Positions 22,466-31,686 of a DNA stretch of 64,000 bases are shown here, one piece after another. How positions within the stretch are numbered: position 1 is the stretch's first letter; each line of letters begins with the position of its first letter. The notes beneath the pieces were generated by a model, which had not been told where the DNA came from, made no database searches, and saw nothing but the letters and a program-made list of their open reading frames with translations. Origin of the DNA: an uncultured Serinicoccus sp. (GTDB lineage: Bacteria > Actinomycetota > Actinomycetes > Actinomycetales > Dermatophilaceae). A program made the translations under genes and the position numbers. Location: the NCBI RefSeq assembly GCF_947487915.1, contig NZ_CANKYH010000007.1:186001-250000 (forward strand), given 5' to 3'.

Positions 22466-22972
22466 TCAACCGAAGGCGCCCCGGGTGAGCCGCCGGTGCG
22501 CGGCGACGACGTCGTCCTGCTGGCGCCGGGCGCGCTCCTCAAGGCCGCGGAACTCGTCGGGGTCCAGCCCGAGGGCATCGGCGTGCACGGTCAAGGACCG
22601 CCACAGGCCAGACTTGCCGCTGATCCCCGCGTGCACCACCTCCAGCTCGAGGAGCGGGGTCAGCGGGGAGCGCCGTCGCACCCGCCCGTTGAGCTTGAGC
22701 CGGCCGACCAGCTCGCCGCTCCTGGCCAGGAGCAGCTTGGCCGGGTGGGGCCGGAGCCCGAGCGAGCGGATCACCTCCACCAGGGTCTGGCGGTCCTCGG
22801 TGACCTCCTGCAGCAGCTGGGTGACCTCCGCCGCCACCGGCAGGTCCTGGTAGGAGTCGCGCATCATGGTCAGCCGCTGCACCATCCCCGTGGCTCCCGT
22901 GAGGTGGTCGCTGAGGTAGATCTGCAGCAGCGCGCGGTCTGGCAGGCCCGAGGGCTGGGTGTCGACATCCAC
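22466..22972 (-). CDS. Unknown helical protein (ferritin-like four-helix type)
   Basis: Protein of 168 residues, predicted almost wholly helical. The N-terminal helix contains LLQIYLSDHLTGATGMVQRLTMMRDSY, and the second LLQEVTEDRQTLVEVIRSLGL. The pattern resembles a family of actinobacterial four-helix proteins related to ferritin-like folds, but the paired Glu/His iron ligands are not evident, so an enzymatic role is not claimed. GTG at 22970-22972 taken as start. Nothing convincing is coded in the 168 bases between it and the next gene upstream. Confidence 0.5.
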   Translation of the reverse strand: MDVDTQPSGLPDRALLQIYLSDHLTGATGMVQRLTMMRDSYQDLPVAAEVTQLLQEVTEDRQTLVEVIRSLGLRPHPAKLLLARSGELVGRLKLNGRVRRRSPLTPLLELEVVHAGISGKSGLWRSLTVHADALGLDPDEFRGLEERARRQQDDVVAAHRRLTRGAFG

Positions 22973-23140
22973 GTGTCGAGACTTAGGCACCCGCCGCCCC
23001 ACGGCAACCCGAGCCGCCACCGTCCGGGGTATGCCGTCACTCCGAGATGCACCGCCTCACCGGCGAAGCCGGCGGCCCGGGTCAACCGGCCGTGGCTCAG
23101 CAGCACCGCGACGACCACGAGCACGTGCGCGTGCACACGG

Positions 23141-24523
23141 TCAGGCCGGAACTCCAACGACCTCGCCGGCGACGCGCCGCACGGCTTCCACGCACCGCTC
23201 GACGTCGTCCTCCGTCGTCGACCAGTTGCTCACGGAGATGCGCAGGACCCGCTGCCCGTGCCAGCTGGAGCCGGTCATCCAGGTGGTGCCGTCGGCGAGC
23301 AGCCGGCGGACCACCTCGTCGGTGCGTTCGTCGGACCCGAAGCCCAGGCATACCTGGGTGAAGACCACGTCGTTGACGACGGTGACGCCCGGGACGGTGC
23401 GCAGGGCCCCGGCGAAGGCGTCAGCGTGACCGCAGAGGCGTTCGACCAGCTCGGCGACGCCGTCCCGGCCGAGGGAGCGGAGCACCGCCCACACCGGGAC
23501 CGCGCGGCCGCGCCGGGACAGCTCGGGCACCTTGTCCAGCGGCTGGCACACCTCGTCGCGCACCAGATAGGCCCCCTGCACGCCCATCGCCGCCTGGAGC
23601 GCCGCGGCGTCCCGCACGATGCACAGCCCGCTGTCGTAGGGCACGTTGAGGGTCTTGTGGGCGTCGGTCGCCCACGAGTCGGCGCCCTCGTGACCGCGCA
23701 CGAGATGACGGTATGCCGGTGACGCGGCGGCCCAGAGTCCGAACGCGCCGTCGACGTGCACCCAGGCACCGTGCCGGTGGGCAGTCTCGATGGTCTCGAC
23801 GAAGGGGTCGCTGGCGCCGGAGTGGATGTTGCCGGCCTGCAGGACCACGACGACCGGTCCCGGTGCACCCTCGGTCAGGGACTGCTCGAGCGCGTCGGGT
23901 CGCACCCGTCCCTGGTCGTCGACGTCGACCACGTCGGGGGCACCGAGGCCGAGGTAGCGCAGCGCGACGTCCACCGTGTCGTGCCGCTCGGCGCCGACGA
24001 GGACCCGGACCGCGGGCCCCCCGCTCAGCCCGTGTCGCGCGACGTCCCACCCCGCCCGGCGGAGCACGGCGTCACGCCCGGCGGCTAGCGCGGTGAAGTT
24101 GGCCATCGTGGCGCCGGTCGTGAACCCGACGGCACTCTCCGCCGGCAGGCCCAGCAGGTCGAGCACCCAGGAACTGGCGATGTCCTCGACCGCGCTGTGG
24201 GCCGGCGTGACCGTGCGCAGCCCGGTGTTCTGGTCCCAGGCGCTCACCAACCAGTCGGCGGCGAGCGCAGCGGGGTGGGTGCCCCCGATGACGAACCCGA
24301 AGAAGCGGCCCGATCCCATGGCGGTCAGCCCCGCGTCGCTGGCCTCCGCGAGCAGCGCCACCGCCTCCTCCGGTGGGCAGCCGCGCTCCGGGAGGTCCGG
24401 CCCCAGGGCGGCGACCACCTGCTCGATCGACGCCTGAGCGGGCACCGGTCGCTCCCCCAGCGAGCCCAGCCAGCCGAGGGCGTGCTCGTGCGCGACCTCC
24501 AGCGGCCGGGAGTAGGGGCTCAT
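23141..24523 (-). CDS. PLP-dependent group II amino-acid decarboxylase family
   Basis: Protein of 460 residues. The pyridoxal-phosphate lysine is in the TDAHKTLNVPYDSG motif, preceded by VHVDGAFGLWAA, typical of group II decarboxylases (aromatic amino acid, glutamate and tyrosine types). FFGFVIGGTHPAALAADWL and the GFTTGATMANFTALAAGRD cofactor loop are also family features. The substrate cannot be read from sequence. ATG at 24521-24523. It stands alone between two unrelated genes on the same strand, so regulation and pathway are unclear. Confidence 0.8.
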   Translation of the reverse strand: MSPYSRPLEVAHEHALGWLGSLGERPVPAQASIEQVVAALGPDLPERGCPPEEAVALLAEASDAGLTAMGSGRFFGFVIGGTHPAALAADWLVSAWDQNTGLRTVTPAHSAVEDIASSWVLDLLGLPAESAVGFTTGATMANFTALAAGRDAVLRRAGWDVARHGLSGGPAVRVLVGAERHDTVDVALRYLGLGAPDVVDVDDQGRVRPDALEQSLTEGAPGPVVVVLQAGNIHSGASDPFVETIETAHRHGAWVHVDGAFGLWAAASPAYRHLVRGHEGADSWATDAHKTLNVPYDSGLCIVRDAAALQAAMGVQGAYLVRDEVCQPLDKVPELSRRGRAVPVWAVLRSLGRDGVAELVERLCGHADAFAGALRTVPGVTVVNDVVFTQVCLGFGSDERTDEVVRRLLADGTTWMTGSSWHGQRVLRISVSNWSTTEDDVERCVEAVRRVAGEVVGVPA

Positions 24524-24577
24524 CTTCCGGAGTGTCCTCCTGCCGAGCTCCTGGCCACAAGCAGGTGCTCAGGTCTG

Positions 24578-25369
24578 CTAGTGCTCGTCGAGCAGTCGGA
24601 TGATGGCTCGGGTCATGACCGGATGGGTGACGTGGTGCGTCGTCAGCCAGCCCAGCACGGCCCGCGCGGCGTCCACGTTGTGCTCGTAGCCCGGGACCAT
24701 GCGGTGCAGCGGGAGGTCCGTGGGCAGGTCGGCCTGCTCGATGCGGCGGGTCGACTCGAAGTGGTCCGGGTGGTCCAGCCGGGAGGCGGGATCGAGGCGC
24801 ACGAGCGCGAGGACGCGGTCCACGGCATACACCTGGATGAAGCGCATCGCGGTCAGTCGCTCTCCCCGCAGCTCGCGGTGGAGCCCGACGTAGAGGTTCG
24901 TCAGGGCCTCGTCGACGTGGAAGTCGACGGTGTCGATGGCGGTGGGGCTCGGCGGGGTCGGCGAGCTCGTCAGCGGGTCGTAGTCGTCGCGCGACCAGAC
25001 CACTCGCGCGCCGAGGACGGGCAGGGGCGCGAGCTCGTCGGGCGTGAAGACCGCGTACTCCACGAAGAGCCCGTCGGCGAAGAGCGCCTTCCGGCCGTGG
25101 GGGTCGTTGACGAAGCTGTAGGCGACGTGTCCGCCGAACCCGCCGAGCCAACCCGGGTCCCGGAGGTAGCGCTCCTTGGCGCGGGCGGTGTCGACGACGA
25201 CGAAGAAGTCGATGTCGGAGTGCTCGTCGAACCGGTGGGTCTCCTCCCCTGCCGACCCCAGGCCGAGGACGGCCAGGACGTCGTCGTCGGTCGCCAGATG
25301 CGTCGCCAGGCGGTCCAGGCGGAGCAGGGTCGGGTGCAGAGGTCGGGAGTGGAACTCGGGTCGCGACAT
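24578..25369 (-). CDS. Nucleotidyltransferase-fold protein
   Basis: Protein of 263 residues with an N-terminal nucleotidyltransferase motif: LGLGSAGEETHRFDEHSDIDFFVVVD, the GS...DxD signature of the pol-beta-like superfamily. The C-terminal half is helical (TAMRFIQVYAVDRVLALVRL). This layout is found in aminoglycoside nucleotidyltransferase-like and other uncharacterised proteins. Resistance activity should not be assumed. ATG at 25367-25369 with AAAGGA upstream. Confidence 0.65.
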   Translation of the reverse strand: MSRPEFHSRPLHPTLLRLDRLATHLATDDDVLAVLGLGSAGEETHRFDEHSDIDFFVVVDTARAKERYLRDPGWLGGFGGHVAYSFVNDPHGRKALFADGLFVEYAVFTPDELAPLPVLGARVVWSRDDYDPLTSSPTPPSPTAIDTVDFHVDEALTNLYVGLHRELRGERLTAMRFIQVYAVDRVLALVRLDPASRLDHPDHFESTRRIEQADLPTDLPLHRMVPGYEHNVDAARAVLGWLTTHHVTHPVMTRAIIRLLDEH

Positions 25370-25509
25370 GTCGTCGTCCTTTCGGTGAAGGTCGACGTTT
25401 CAGCCCGCACGGCACATCCCGCCGGGGTCGCGACGCATCCAGGGTAGCCCTGGGTCAGCGGTGCGCGCAGAGCTGCCGCACGCAGCCGCACCGGGTGGGT
25501 CGGGCCGCG

Positions 25510-26928
25510 CTACCCGGCGATGAGGACCAGACGCTCCTCCAGAAGCTCCGCGACCGCGTAGGCGACACCTTCGCGTCCCTGGCCACTGTCCTTCACCCCT
25601 CCGTAGGGCATGTTGTCCGTCCGGAAGGCGGGTGGCAGGTTGACCAGGACGGAGCCGGCCTCGATCTCGCGGGTGCACCGCATCGCAACCCCGAGGTCTC
25701 TCGTGAAGACCGCGGCGTTGAGCCCGAAGCGGCTCTCGTTGATGCTCCGGATACCGGCGTCCGCGTCTGGCACGGAGATGACCGAGACAACTGGGCCGAA
25801 GACCTCGTCGCAGACGACGCGCGCGGAGGCAGGGACGTCGGCCAGGATGGTAGGTCGTAGCGCCCGGCCCTCACGCCGCCCTCCGGTCACCAGACGTGCA
25901 CCCGCGGACACGGCCTCGTCCACCCATTGCTCGACCCTCTCGAGCGCGGCGGAGCTGATCAGCGGACCGACCGTCACGTCCTCTCGTGCCGGGTCACCGA
26001 CACCCAGCGCCTCCGTGGCCACACGCAGCTGCTCCACGAGGGCCTCCACCTGCTCCTCATGGACGTACAACCTCTGGAGAGAGACGCACGCCTGCCCGGA
26101 GAACGCGAAGGCGGCGCTGATCACGCTGTTCACCACGAGGTCGAGGTCGGCATCGGGCATCACCAGGGCGGCCGTGTTGGACCCCAGCTCGAGGACGTGT
26201 CGCTTCCGAGGCGACCTCGCCTTGAGGTCCCACCCCACCTGGGCGGACCCGGTGAAGGTGAGCACCTCGACCCTGTCGTCCTCGATGAGCCGGCCGACCA
26301 CCTCAGCCGGGTCCCCGGTGACCATGTTGAGCCGTCCGGGCGGTAGCCCGGCCTCGTGGAGGATGCGCACCAGAGCCCCGGCCGCCAGAGGGGTGCGTTC
26401 GGACGGCTTCAGCACGACCGCGCACCCGGCTGCGAGCGCGGGGCCGATCTTGTGCGCGACCAGGTTCAGCGGGAAGTTGAAGGGAGTGATGGCACCGACC
26501 ACGCCGACGCCCTGGGTGAGGGTGTAGGCGGTGACGTCCTCGCCGCCCGGTACCACCGACATGTCCAGGGACTCGCCGGTGATCCGACTGGCCTCGGCGG
26601 CCGACAGGCTCAAGGTCTGCACGCAGCGCGCGACCTCGGCACGCGCCGCGGTGATGGGCTTGCCCGCCTCCCGCCGCAACAGGTCGGCCAGCTCCTCGGA
26701 CCGCTCGGCCATCAACGCGGCGGCCCGGCGCAGGGTTGCCGCACGCTCGTGCGCCGGCCAGGGTACGTCCATGGCGGTCTGGGCGGCTGTGATGGACACC
26801 GTGACCTGCTCGGGCGCGGCGACGGCATAGTGACCGACGACCTCTCCGGTCCATGTGTCGTGGACCTCCCGCGGCGTCCCCGCGCCCTCCTGCCACGCGC
26901 CGTCGAGGTAGAGCTGCTGCTCGATCAT
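25510..26928 (-). CDS. NAD(P)-dependent aldehyde dehydrogenase (module A)
   Basis: Protein of 472 residues with a complete aldehyde dehydrogenase core: TPFNFPLNLVAHKIGPALAAG, the catalytic glutamate region LELGSN, and the catalytic cysteine in FSGQACVSLQR. The late FRTDNMPYGGVKDSGQGREG is typical of the lactaldehyde/glyceraldehyde/semialdehyde-type group. Last gene of the minus-strand set of module A. ATG at 26926-26928 overlaps the stop of the upstream dehydrogenase (ATGA). If the module is sulfo-EMP-like, this enzyme would oxidise sulfolactaldehyde to sulfolactate; otherwise another three- or four-carbon aldehyde released by the aldolase. Confidence 0.85.
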   Translation of the reverse strand: MIEQQLYLDGAWQEGAGTPREVHDTWTGEVVGHYAVAAPEQVTVSITAAQTAMDVPWPAHERAATLRRAAALMAERSEELADLLRREAGKPITAARAEVARCVQTLSLSAAEASRITGESLDMSVVPGGEDVTAYTLTQGVGVVGAITPFNFPLNLVAHKIGPALAAGCAVVLKPSERTPLAAGALVRILHEAGLPPGRLNMVTGDPAEVVGRLIEDDRVEVLTFTGSAQVGWDLKARSPRKRHVLELGSNTAALVMPDADLDLVVNSVISAAFAFSGQACVSLQRLYVHEEQVEALVEQLRVATEALGVGDPAREDVTVGPLISSAALERVEQWVDEAVSAGARLVTGGRREGRALRPTILADVPASARVVCDEVFGPVVSVISVPDADAGIRSINESRFGLNAAVFTRDLGVAMRCTREIEAGSVLVNLPPAFRTDNMPYGGVKDSGQGREGVAYAVAELLEERLVLIAG

Positions 26929-27986
26929 GCCTGTCCTTCCAGAGTGGTGATGACGGCCGTGGTGAACTCCTGGGTCGTGGCCCGGCCACCGAGGTCCTTG
27001 GTGGCCACCCCCTCGGACAGCACGGCCTCGAAGGCGGCCTCCACCGCGTCCGCCGCCTCGGGCTGCCCGAGGTGGCGCAGCATCATGGCGCCCGACCAGA
27101 TCTGACCGACGGGGTTGGCGATGCCCTTCCCCGCGATGTCCGGCGCCGAGCCGTGGACCGGCTCGAACATCGACGGATACTCGCCCTCGGGGTTGAGGTT
27201 GGCGCTGGGAGCGACCCCGATGGACCCGGTGATCGCCCCGGCCAGGTCCGAGAGGATGTCGCCGAAGAGGTTGGAGGCGACGACCACGTCGAGCCCCTGG
27301 GGCCGCAGCACGAACTCGGCGGCGAGGGCGTCGATGAGGACCGAGCGCCACGCCACCCCGGGGTGCTGCGCGGCGACCTCGGAGACTACCTCGTCCCAGA
27401 ACGGCATCGAGTAGACGATGCCGTTGGACTTGGTGGCGCTCACGAGGGTGCCCTGGCGCTCTGTCGCGAGCCGGAACGCGTACTGGGCCGCTCGGCTGAC
27501 TCCTGCCCGGGTGAAGACGGCCTCCTGGATCGCCACCTCCTCGGGGCGACCGCGGTAGAGCCGGCCGCCGACCTCGGAGTACTCACCCTCGACGTTCTCC
27601 CGGACGATGACGATGTCGAGGGGTCGCTTGTCCTCGAGCGGCGAGTGCACCTGCGGGAGGCTGCGCACCGGACGCAGGTTGATGTACTGCAGGAAGGAGC
27701 GTCGGATGGGGATGAGCAGCCCCCACAACGTCTCGGCGTCCGGTATGCCGGGGGTCCCGACTGCGCCGAGGAAGATGGCGTCGTGCTCCGCGAGCTGGTC
27801 GATCCCGTCCTCCGGCATCATGCGGCCGTGGGCACGGAAGAAGTCCGAGCCCCAGTCGAAGTCCGTCCACGACAGTCGGAACCCGAAGCGGTCGGCGACG
27901 GTGTCCAGCACCCTCGTGGCGGCTGGCAGGACCTCCTGCCCGATGCCGTCGCCCGCAAGCGCGGCGATGCGGTAGTGCCCGTTCAT
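26925..27986 (-). CDS. Tartrate/D-malate-type decarboxylating dehydrogenase (module A)
   Basis: Protein of 353 residues in the isocitrate/isopropylmalate dehydrogenase family. AALAGDGIGQEVLPAATRVL opens it, IVRENVEGEYSEVGGR gives the substrate arginine region, and ASNLFGDILSDLAGAITGSIG is the metal-binding loop. The short length and ENVEGEYS pattern match tartrate dehydrogenase/decarboxylase (TtuC) and D-malate dehydrogenase rather than LeuB. It oxidises 2-hydroxy-dicarboxylates with NAD. A paralogue lies at 46943-48022. In this module a 2-hydroxy acid formed by the neighbouring aldehyde dehydrogenase may be its substrate, which is inference. Confidence 0.8.
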   Translation of the reverse strand: MNGHYRIAALAGDGIGQEVLPAATRVLDTVADRFGFRLSWTDFDWGSDFFRAHGRMMPEDGIDQLAEHDAIFLGAVGTPGIPDAETLWGLLIPIRRSFLQYINLRPVRSLPQVHSPLEDKRPLDIVIVRENVEGEYSEVGGRLYRGRPEEVAIQEAVFTRAGVSRAAQYAFRLATERQGTLVSATKSNGIVYSMPFWDEVVSEVAAQHPGVAWRSVLIDALAAEFVLRPQGLDVVVASNLFGDILSDLAGAITGSIGVAPSANLNPEGEYPSMFEPVHGSAPDIAGKGIANPVGQIWSGAMMLRHLGQPEAADAVEAAFEAVLSEGVATKDLGGRATTQEFTTAVITTLEGQA

Positions 27987-29008
27987 GCCGGTGCCTCCGT
28001 CGGTTGCGGTCGGATGAAGATCTTGTCGGCCACGCCACCGCGTTGCGCCTCGAGCGCGTCAGGCACCCCGTCCAGGCCGAAGGACCGGGTCCTCAGCTCG
28101 TGGAGGGGCAGCCGCTGCAGCAGCGACACCGCGCGCCGGTGCGTGTAGGGGTTGAGCGCCGTGCCGAGGATGGTGAGCTCGCGCTGGTAGATGTCGTTGG
28201 GCGACAGGTCGGCCCGCTCGGCGGGGTCGCTCACGCCGAACACGAGGATGCGTCCGCCGCGGGCCGACATGCTGACAGCCTGCTCGAGCACCCGAGCGGA
28301 GCCCACCGCATCGATCACCGCGGCGAAGCCGTCACCACCCGTCGCCGAGGCCACCTCGTGGGTCACGTCCTGGCGGGGGTCCAGGACCACGTCGGCGCCC
28401 ATCCTCCGTGCCAGGTCGCGGCGCGTCTCCTGCGGGTCGAACGCCACGACGGGGTAGGCCCCGGCCAGCTTGGCGAGGGCGATCATGATGGCGCCCGCGG
28501 GTCCGGCCCCGAAGACCGCCAGCGGCAGTCCCGAGCTGGGGGCGAGGCGGTCCATGCCGTGGACGCAGCAGGCGATCGGCTCGGTCATCGCCGCGTGCTC
28601 CGCCGGCACGCCGTCCGGGACCGGGTAGGCGAGGGTCGCCGGCACCACCAGACGTTCTGCCATACCTCCGTCCAGGTGCACGCCGGGCGCCCGGCGGTCC
28701 GGGCACAGGTGCTGGCGTCCGGTCTGGCACGGGGTGCAGCGCCCGCAGTACAGGTGTGGCTCCACGGTGATGAGCTGGCCGACGTCCAGCCCGTCCACCC
28801 GCTCCCCCACGGCCAGGACCCGCGCCGCGATCTCGTGCCCGAGGACGACCGGGGGGCGGGACACGAAGTGCCCGGACACGATGTGGGTGTCCGTCCCGCA
28901 GACGCCGACCGCCTCCGGGGCCAGCAGCACGTCCTCAGGTCCTGGCCGGGGGTCAGCGATGTCCTCCAGCAGCAGGGTGCCGTCTCCGTGGTATCGAACA
29001 GCCTTCAC
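27983..29008 (-). CDS. Zinc-dependent alcohol dehydrogenase, sorbitol/threonine dehydrogenase type (module A)
   Basis: Protein of 341 residues of the medium-chain dehydrogenase family. VGVCGTDTH carries the catalytic zinc cysteine, GHEIAARV the histidine, and YCGRCTPCQTGRQHLC the four-cysteine structural zinc site. AVFGAGPAGAIMIALAKLAGA is the dinucleotide fold. It resembles polyol and L-threonine dehydrogenases and could oxidise a sugar alcohol or reduce a ketose. GTG start at 29006-29008 overlaps the DeoR stop (GTGA), and its own stop overlaps the next dehydrogenase start. Confidence 0.85.
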   Translation of the reverse strand: MKAVRYHGDGTLLLEDIADPRPGPEDVLLAPEAVGVCGTDTHIVSGHFVSRPPVVLGHEIAARVLAVGERVDGLDVGQLITVEPHLYCGRCTPCQTGRQHLCPDRRAPGVHLDGGMAERLVVPATLAYPVPDGVPAEHAAMTEPIACCVHGMDRLAPSSGLPLAVFGAGPAGAIMIALAKLAGAYPVVAFDPQETRRDLARRMGADVVLDPRQDVTHEVASATGGDGFAAVIDAVGSARVLEQAVSMSARGGRILVFGVSDPAERADLSPNDIYQRELTILGTALNPYTHRRAVSLLQRLPLHELRTRSFGLDGVPDALEAQRGGVADKIFIRPQPTEAPA

Positions 29009-29838
29009 TGATCCTCCTTGCGCTCGGTGCTGGGGTCCACCAGATGCACGGTGAGCCCGTGCTGGCGGAGCATCTGCTCCGTGGTGGTGGCGATGCCGGA
29101 GTCCACGACGACGGTGTCGATGGTGTCGAGTCCGCAGACTCGGACCATGGCGCTGCCCTCGAACTTCGAGGAGTCGCAGATCAGCACCACCCGGTCGGCC
29201 ACCTCGATGAGCCGTCTCTTGATCACCGCGTCGAAGTCGTTGCCGCAGTAGACCCCGCGCTCGTTGACACTGCTGGCAGAGAGGAACACGACCCGCAGCT
29301 GCAGGTCCTCCAGGCAGCGCATGGTCATGGGTCCCGAGAGGGTCTGGGCGTTCTGGTGCAGCTCGCCCCCGAGCATGATGACGCGGGTGTGCTCGTCGTC
29401 GAGGAGCGCCAGGACGTTGGGGATGGAGTTGGTGACGACCGTGGCCCGGCGCTCCGTGGGCCATACCCGTGCCAGCTCCAGTGCCGTCGTCCCCGAGTCC
29501 AGCCCGACGGCACCCTGGTCGGGCACCATCTGCGCAGCGACCAGAGCGATCGACCGCTTCTCCGCCGCCTGGCGCAGCTCTCGGGAGGTGAACTGGCTGC
29601 CGACCAGCTCGCTGGGCGGCAGGGCGCTGACGCCCCCGTGGACGCTACGGAGCGCTCCGTCCTTCTCCAGGCGCTGGACGTCCCGGCGGATCGTCATTTC
29701 GGAGACGCCGAGGAAGTGCGACAGCTCTGAGGTCGTAGCGAACCCCTGCTCCTCGACCCGGCGTTGCAGGCGTGCTCTGCGCTGCGGTGCCGAGCCGTAT
29801 CTCAGGCCGTCGTCCAGGGCGTCCGCGGTGTCGCTCAT
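29005..29838 (-). CDS. DeoR-family transcriptional regulator (module A)
   Basis: Protein of 277 residues. The N-terminal winged helix-turn-helix has VSEMTIRRDVQRLEKDG at about 45-61, the DeoR signature. The C-terminal sugar-phosphate sensor domain opens VGLDSGTTALELAR and contains VTNSIPNVLALL and CDSSKFEGSAM. These regulators bind a phosphorylated sugar intermediate and repress the catabolic operon. The ATG at 29836-29838 lies seven bases past the aldolase stop and is preferred over a GTG 18 bases upstream. It is embedded between aldolase and dehydrogenase genes and likely controls the 31630/31798 divergent promoters. Confidence 0.85.
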   Translation of the reverse strand: MSDTADALDDGLRYGSAPQRRARLQRRVEEQGFATTSELSHFLGVSEMTIRRDVQRLEKDGALRSVHGGVSALPPSELVGSQFTSRELRQAAEKRSIALVAAQMVPDQGAVGLDSGTTALELARVWPTERRATVVTNSIPNVLALLDDEHTRVIMLGGELHQNAQTLSGPMTMRCLEDLQLRVVFLSASSVNERGVYCGNDFDAVIKRRLIEVADRVVLICDSSKFEGSAMVRVCGLDTIDTVVVDSGIATTTEQMLRQHGLTVHLVDPSTERKEDQ

Positions 29839-29842
29839 CTCT

Positions 29843-30736
29843 CTAGCCTGCCGCACCCTGGTCTCCGCGGGCCGCCTTCACGATGCCTCGGAGCTCGTCC
29901 AACCGGTCGACGGACCGCTGGCGCAGACTGGCCGAGCGGTCCGCGTCGAGCACGGTGTCGGCCCAGATGGCGCGTCCCGCGAGGAATCCATGGGCCCCAC
30001 CCAGGCACGCCTGCCGCACGGCCTCGGCGAAGTCCTCTGCCTGCACCCCGTTGGACAGCACGACCCACGGGACCTGCAGCCGCGAGGTCAAGAGCTCCGC
30101 CTGCGCCCGCACTCCCTGGGTCTCTCCGGGCGCGTAGCCGGGGACCTGGGCCTTGTAGAGATCGGCACCGACCGACAGCTCCTCGGCTGCGGCGATGACG
30201 GCCGCGTCCCGCTCACCAGCCGCGAACCCACCCTCGGGCGGCACGACGATTCCCTCCACGACCGCCGCCACGCCGGCATCCGCACACCGCTGGAGGAACG
30301 GGTCGACGATGGCCCGGCGCTCGTCCTCGGCCTTGTCCGCACGCCACATGACCAGCAGCTTCAGCGCCGCAGCGGCAGACTCCTCGATCACGCGTACGGT
30401 GACGTGCTCGTCGAACTCGGTCCGCACGACCGGCCCGCCTGCCGGCTGGTGCAGGATGTCGGCCGCGAGGATGAGGGCACACTCCGGCGCCCTCTGCAGA
30501 CCAGGCTCGTCCAGGGCGTACAGACGGTCGAGCAGCACAGCCGTCGCGTGGGGCGTCAGGACGGTGCCCGCCTCGGCCTTGAAGTCCACGAGCGACGCGT
30601 CGGGCACCGACTGGATCTCGTCGTCGCCCGCGAGCATGGCTCGCAGTGACTCACGCTGGTCCAGCGCCAGCATGGCGAGGGTCCCCTCCTCGTCGCCCAG
30701 CGGTTGGAGCCGGGGGGGAAGCACGGTGGCGTTCAT
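29843..30736 (-). CDS. Class I aldolase of the LacD/YihT family (module A)
   Basis: Protein of 297 residues. The N-terminal AMLALDQRESLRAM, VDFKAEAGTVLTPHATAVLLD and the C-terminal VPWVVLSNGVQ and GAHGFLAGRAIWADTV closely follow E. coli YihT (6-deoxy-6-sulfofructose-1-phosphate aldolase), as far as I recall it. The Schiff-base lysine fits K195 in ADLYKAQ. LacD (tagatose-bisphosphate aldolase) is the other related type but has DQRGAL in place of DQRES. It splits a ketose-1-phosphate into DHAP and an aldehyde. Next to a PfkB kinase (nine bases away), it makes the central pair of a sulfo-EMP-like or related route. No sulfoquinovosidase or isomerase is present nearby. Confidence 0.7.
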   Translation of the reverse strand: MNATVLPPRLQPLGDEEGTLAMLALDQRESLRAMLAGDDEIQSVPDASLVDFKAEAGTVLTPHATAVLLDRLYALDEPGLQRAPECALILAADILHQPAGGPVVRTEFDEHVTVRVIEESAAAALKLLVMWRADKAEDERRAIVDPFLQRCADAGVAAVVEGIVVPPEGGFAAGERDAAVIAAAEELSVGADLYKAQVPGYAPGETQGVRAQAELLTSRLQVPWVVLSNGVQAEDFAEAVRQACLGGAHGFLAGRAIWADTVLDADRSASLRQRSVDRLDELRGIVKAARGDQGAAG

Positions 30737-30745
30737 GTGAACCTC

Positions 30746-31630
30746 TCAGGTGGTGGTGGTTGGGGTCTGGTCGCTGAGTCGCCCCAGGAACTCGTCGAGC
30801 TGGGGACCGGTGGGGATGGCAGACCTGCCGTCGAGCCCCTGACAGGCCAGCGCTGCGCACGCGTTGGCACGCTCCACCGCCTCCGCGAGGGGCCGGCCCT
30901 GGATGACTCCGGCCACGAGGGCGCCATGGAAGACGTCTCCCGCCCCCAGCGTGCTGAGCGGGCCAGGCACCCGGTGCCCCGGGGTCTGGTGCAGCCGTCC
31001 GTCGACGGAGTGCCAGGCGCCAGCCGCCCCGTCCGTCACCACCACCCGGTCCGCCCCCTGGCTGCGCATGTGGTGGACGGCGGCGCCGAGGTCTCCCGGC
31101 CACAGGGTGCTGACCATCGGCCTGGACGGGACATAGAGATCGATCCCGTTCAGGTCGAGGCTCGGGACCGGGTTGCCGTGGTCGAAGCTGATGAGGCTGT
31201 TGCGGCTGTGCTCTCTCGTCAAGGCCTCGTAGCCGACCTGGTCGACGTGCAACCAGCCCTCGACATCGGGGATGCGCTCGGGCGGCGGGGCGGTCCGGGC
31301 GCAGATCTGCCGTCCGGCTTCCGTCCTGTCGACGATGATCACGCTCGCACCGCTGGGCACCTCGCGGTCTCGCGTGACGTGGGCGATGTCGACCCCCTCG
31401 CTGGTGAGGCTGTCGAGGATCAGGTCCCCCTCCGCGTCCGCACCCACCCGGCCGCAGAACCCCACGGACACCCCCAGTCTCGCGGCGGCCACCGCCGCCG
31501 TGGCTGCCGGCCCGCCGCCGGCGTGCACGATCTCCCGTGCGACGACCCGCTCGTCCGGACGAGGGGCTCGGTCCACCGACACGACGACGTCCAGGTTGGC
31601 GGCCCCGACGCACAGTAGATCAAGCCCCAT
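30746..31630 (-). CDS. PfkB-family sugar kinase (module A)
   Basis: Protein of 294 residues with the PfkB N-terminal VGAANLDVVV and the C-terminal catalytic TLGAGDVFHG, GAGDVFHG at 229-236 with the general base D232. The GAGDVFHG form is the one seen in sulfofructose kinase (YihV) and several ketose kinases rather than GAGDXFXGG of ribokinases. It phosphorylates a sugar that the coupled aldolase then cleaves. ATG at 31628-31630 has AAAGGA upstream. It is the first gene of the minus-strand operon, divergent from the transporter genes. Confidence 0.8.
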   Translation of the reverse strand: MGLDLLCVGAANLDVVVSVDRAPRPDERVVAREIVHAGGGPAATAAVAAARLGVSVGFCGRVGADAEGDLILDSLTSEGVDIAHVTRDREVPSGASVIIVDRTEAGRQICARTAPPPERIPDVEGWLHVDQVGYEALTREHSRNSLISFDHGNPVPSLDLNGIDLYVPSRPMVSTLWPGDLGAAVHHMRSQGADRVVVTDGAAGAWHSVDGRLHQTPGHRVPGPLSTLGAGDVFHGALVAGVIQGRPLAEAVERANACAALACQGLDGRSAIPTGPQLDEFLGRLSDQTPTTTT

Positions 31631-31686
31631 CTCGAAGTCCTTTCACGTCGCCTGGCCCGGAGAATGACCGACCTCGCCGATCCCTC

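Noticed and set aside
22870-23157. A 95-codon minus-strand frame overlapping the helical unknown protein
   Set aside because: Overlaps a better gene, no ribosome binding site and no recognisable features.
24578-25369. Aminoglycoside resistance gene
   Set aside because: The nucleotidyltransferase motif is common to many unrelated proteins; no evidence for drug modification.
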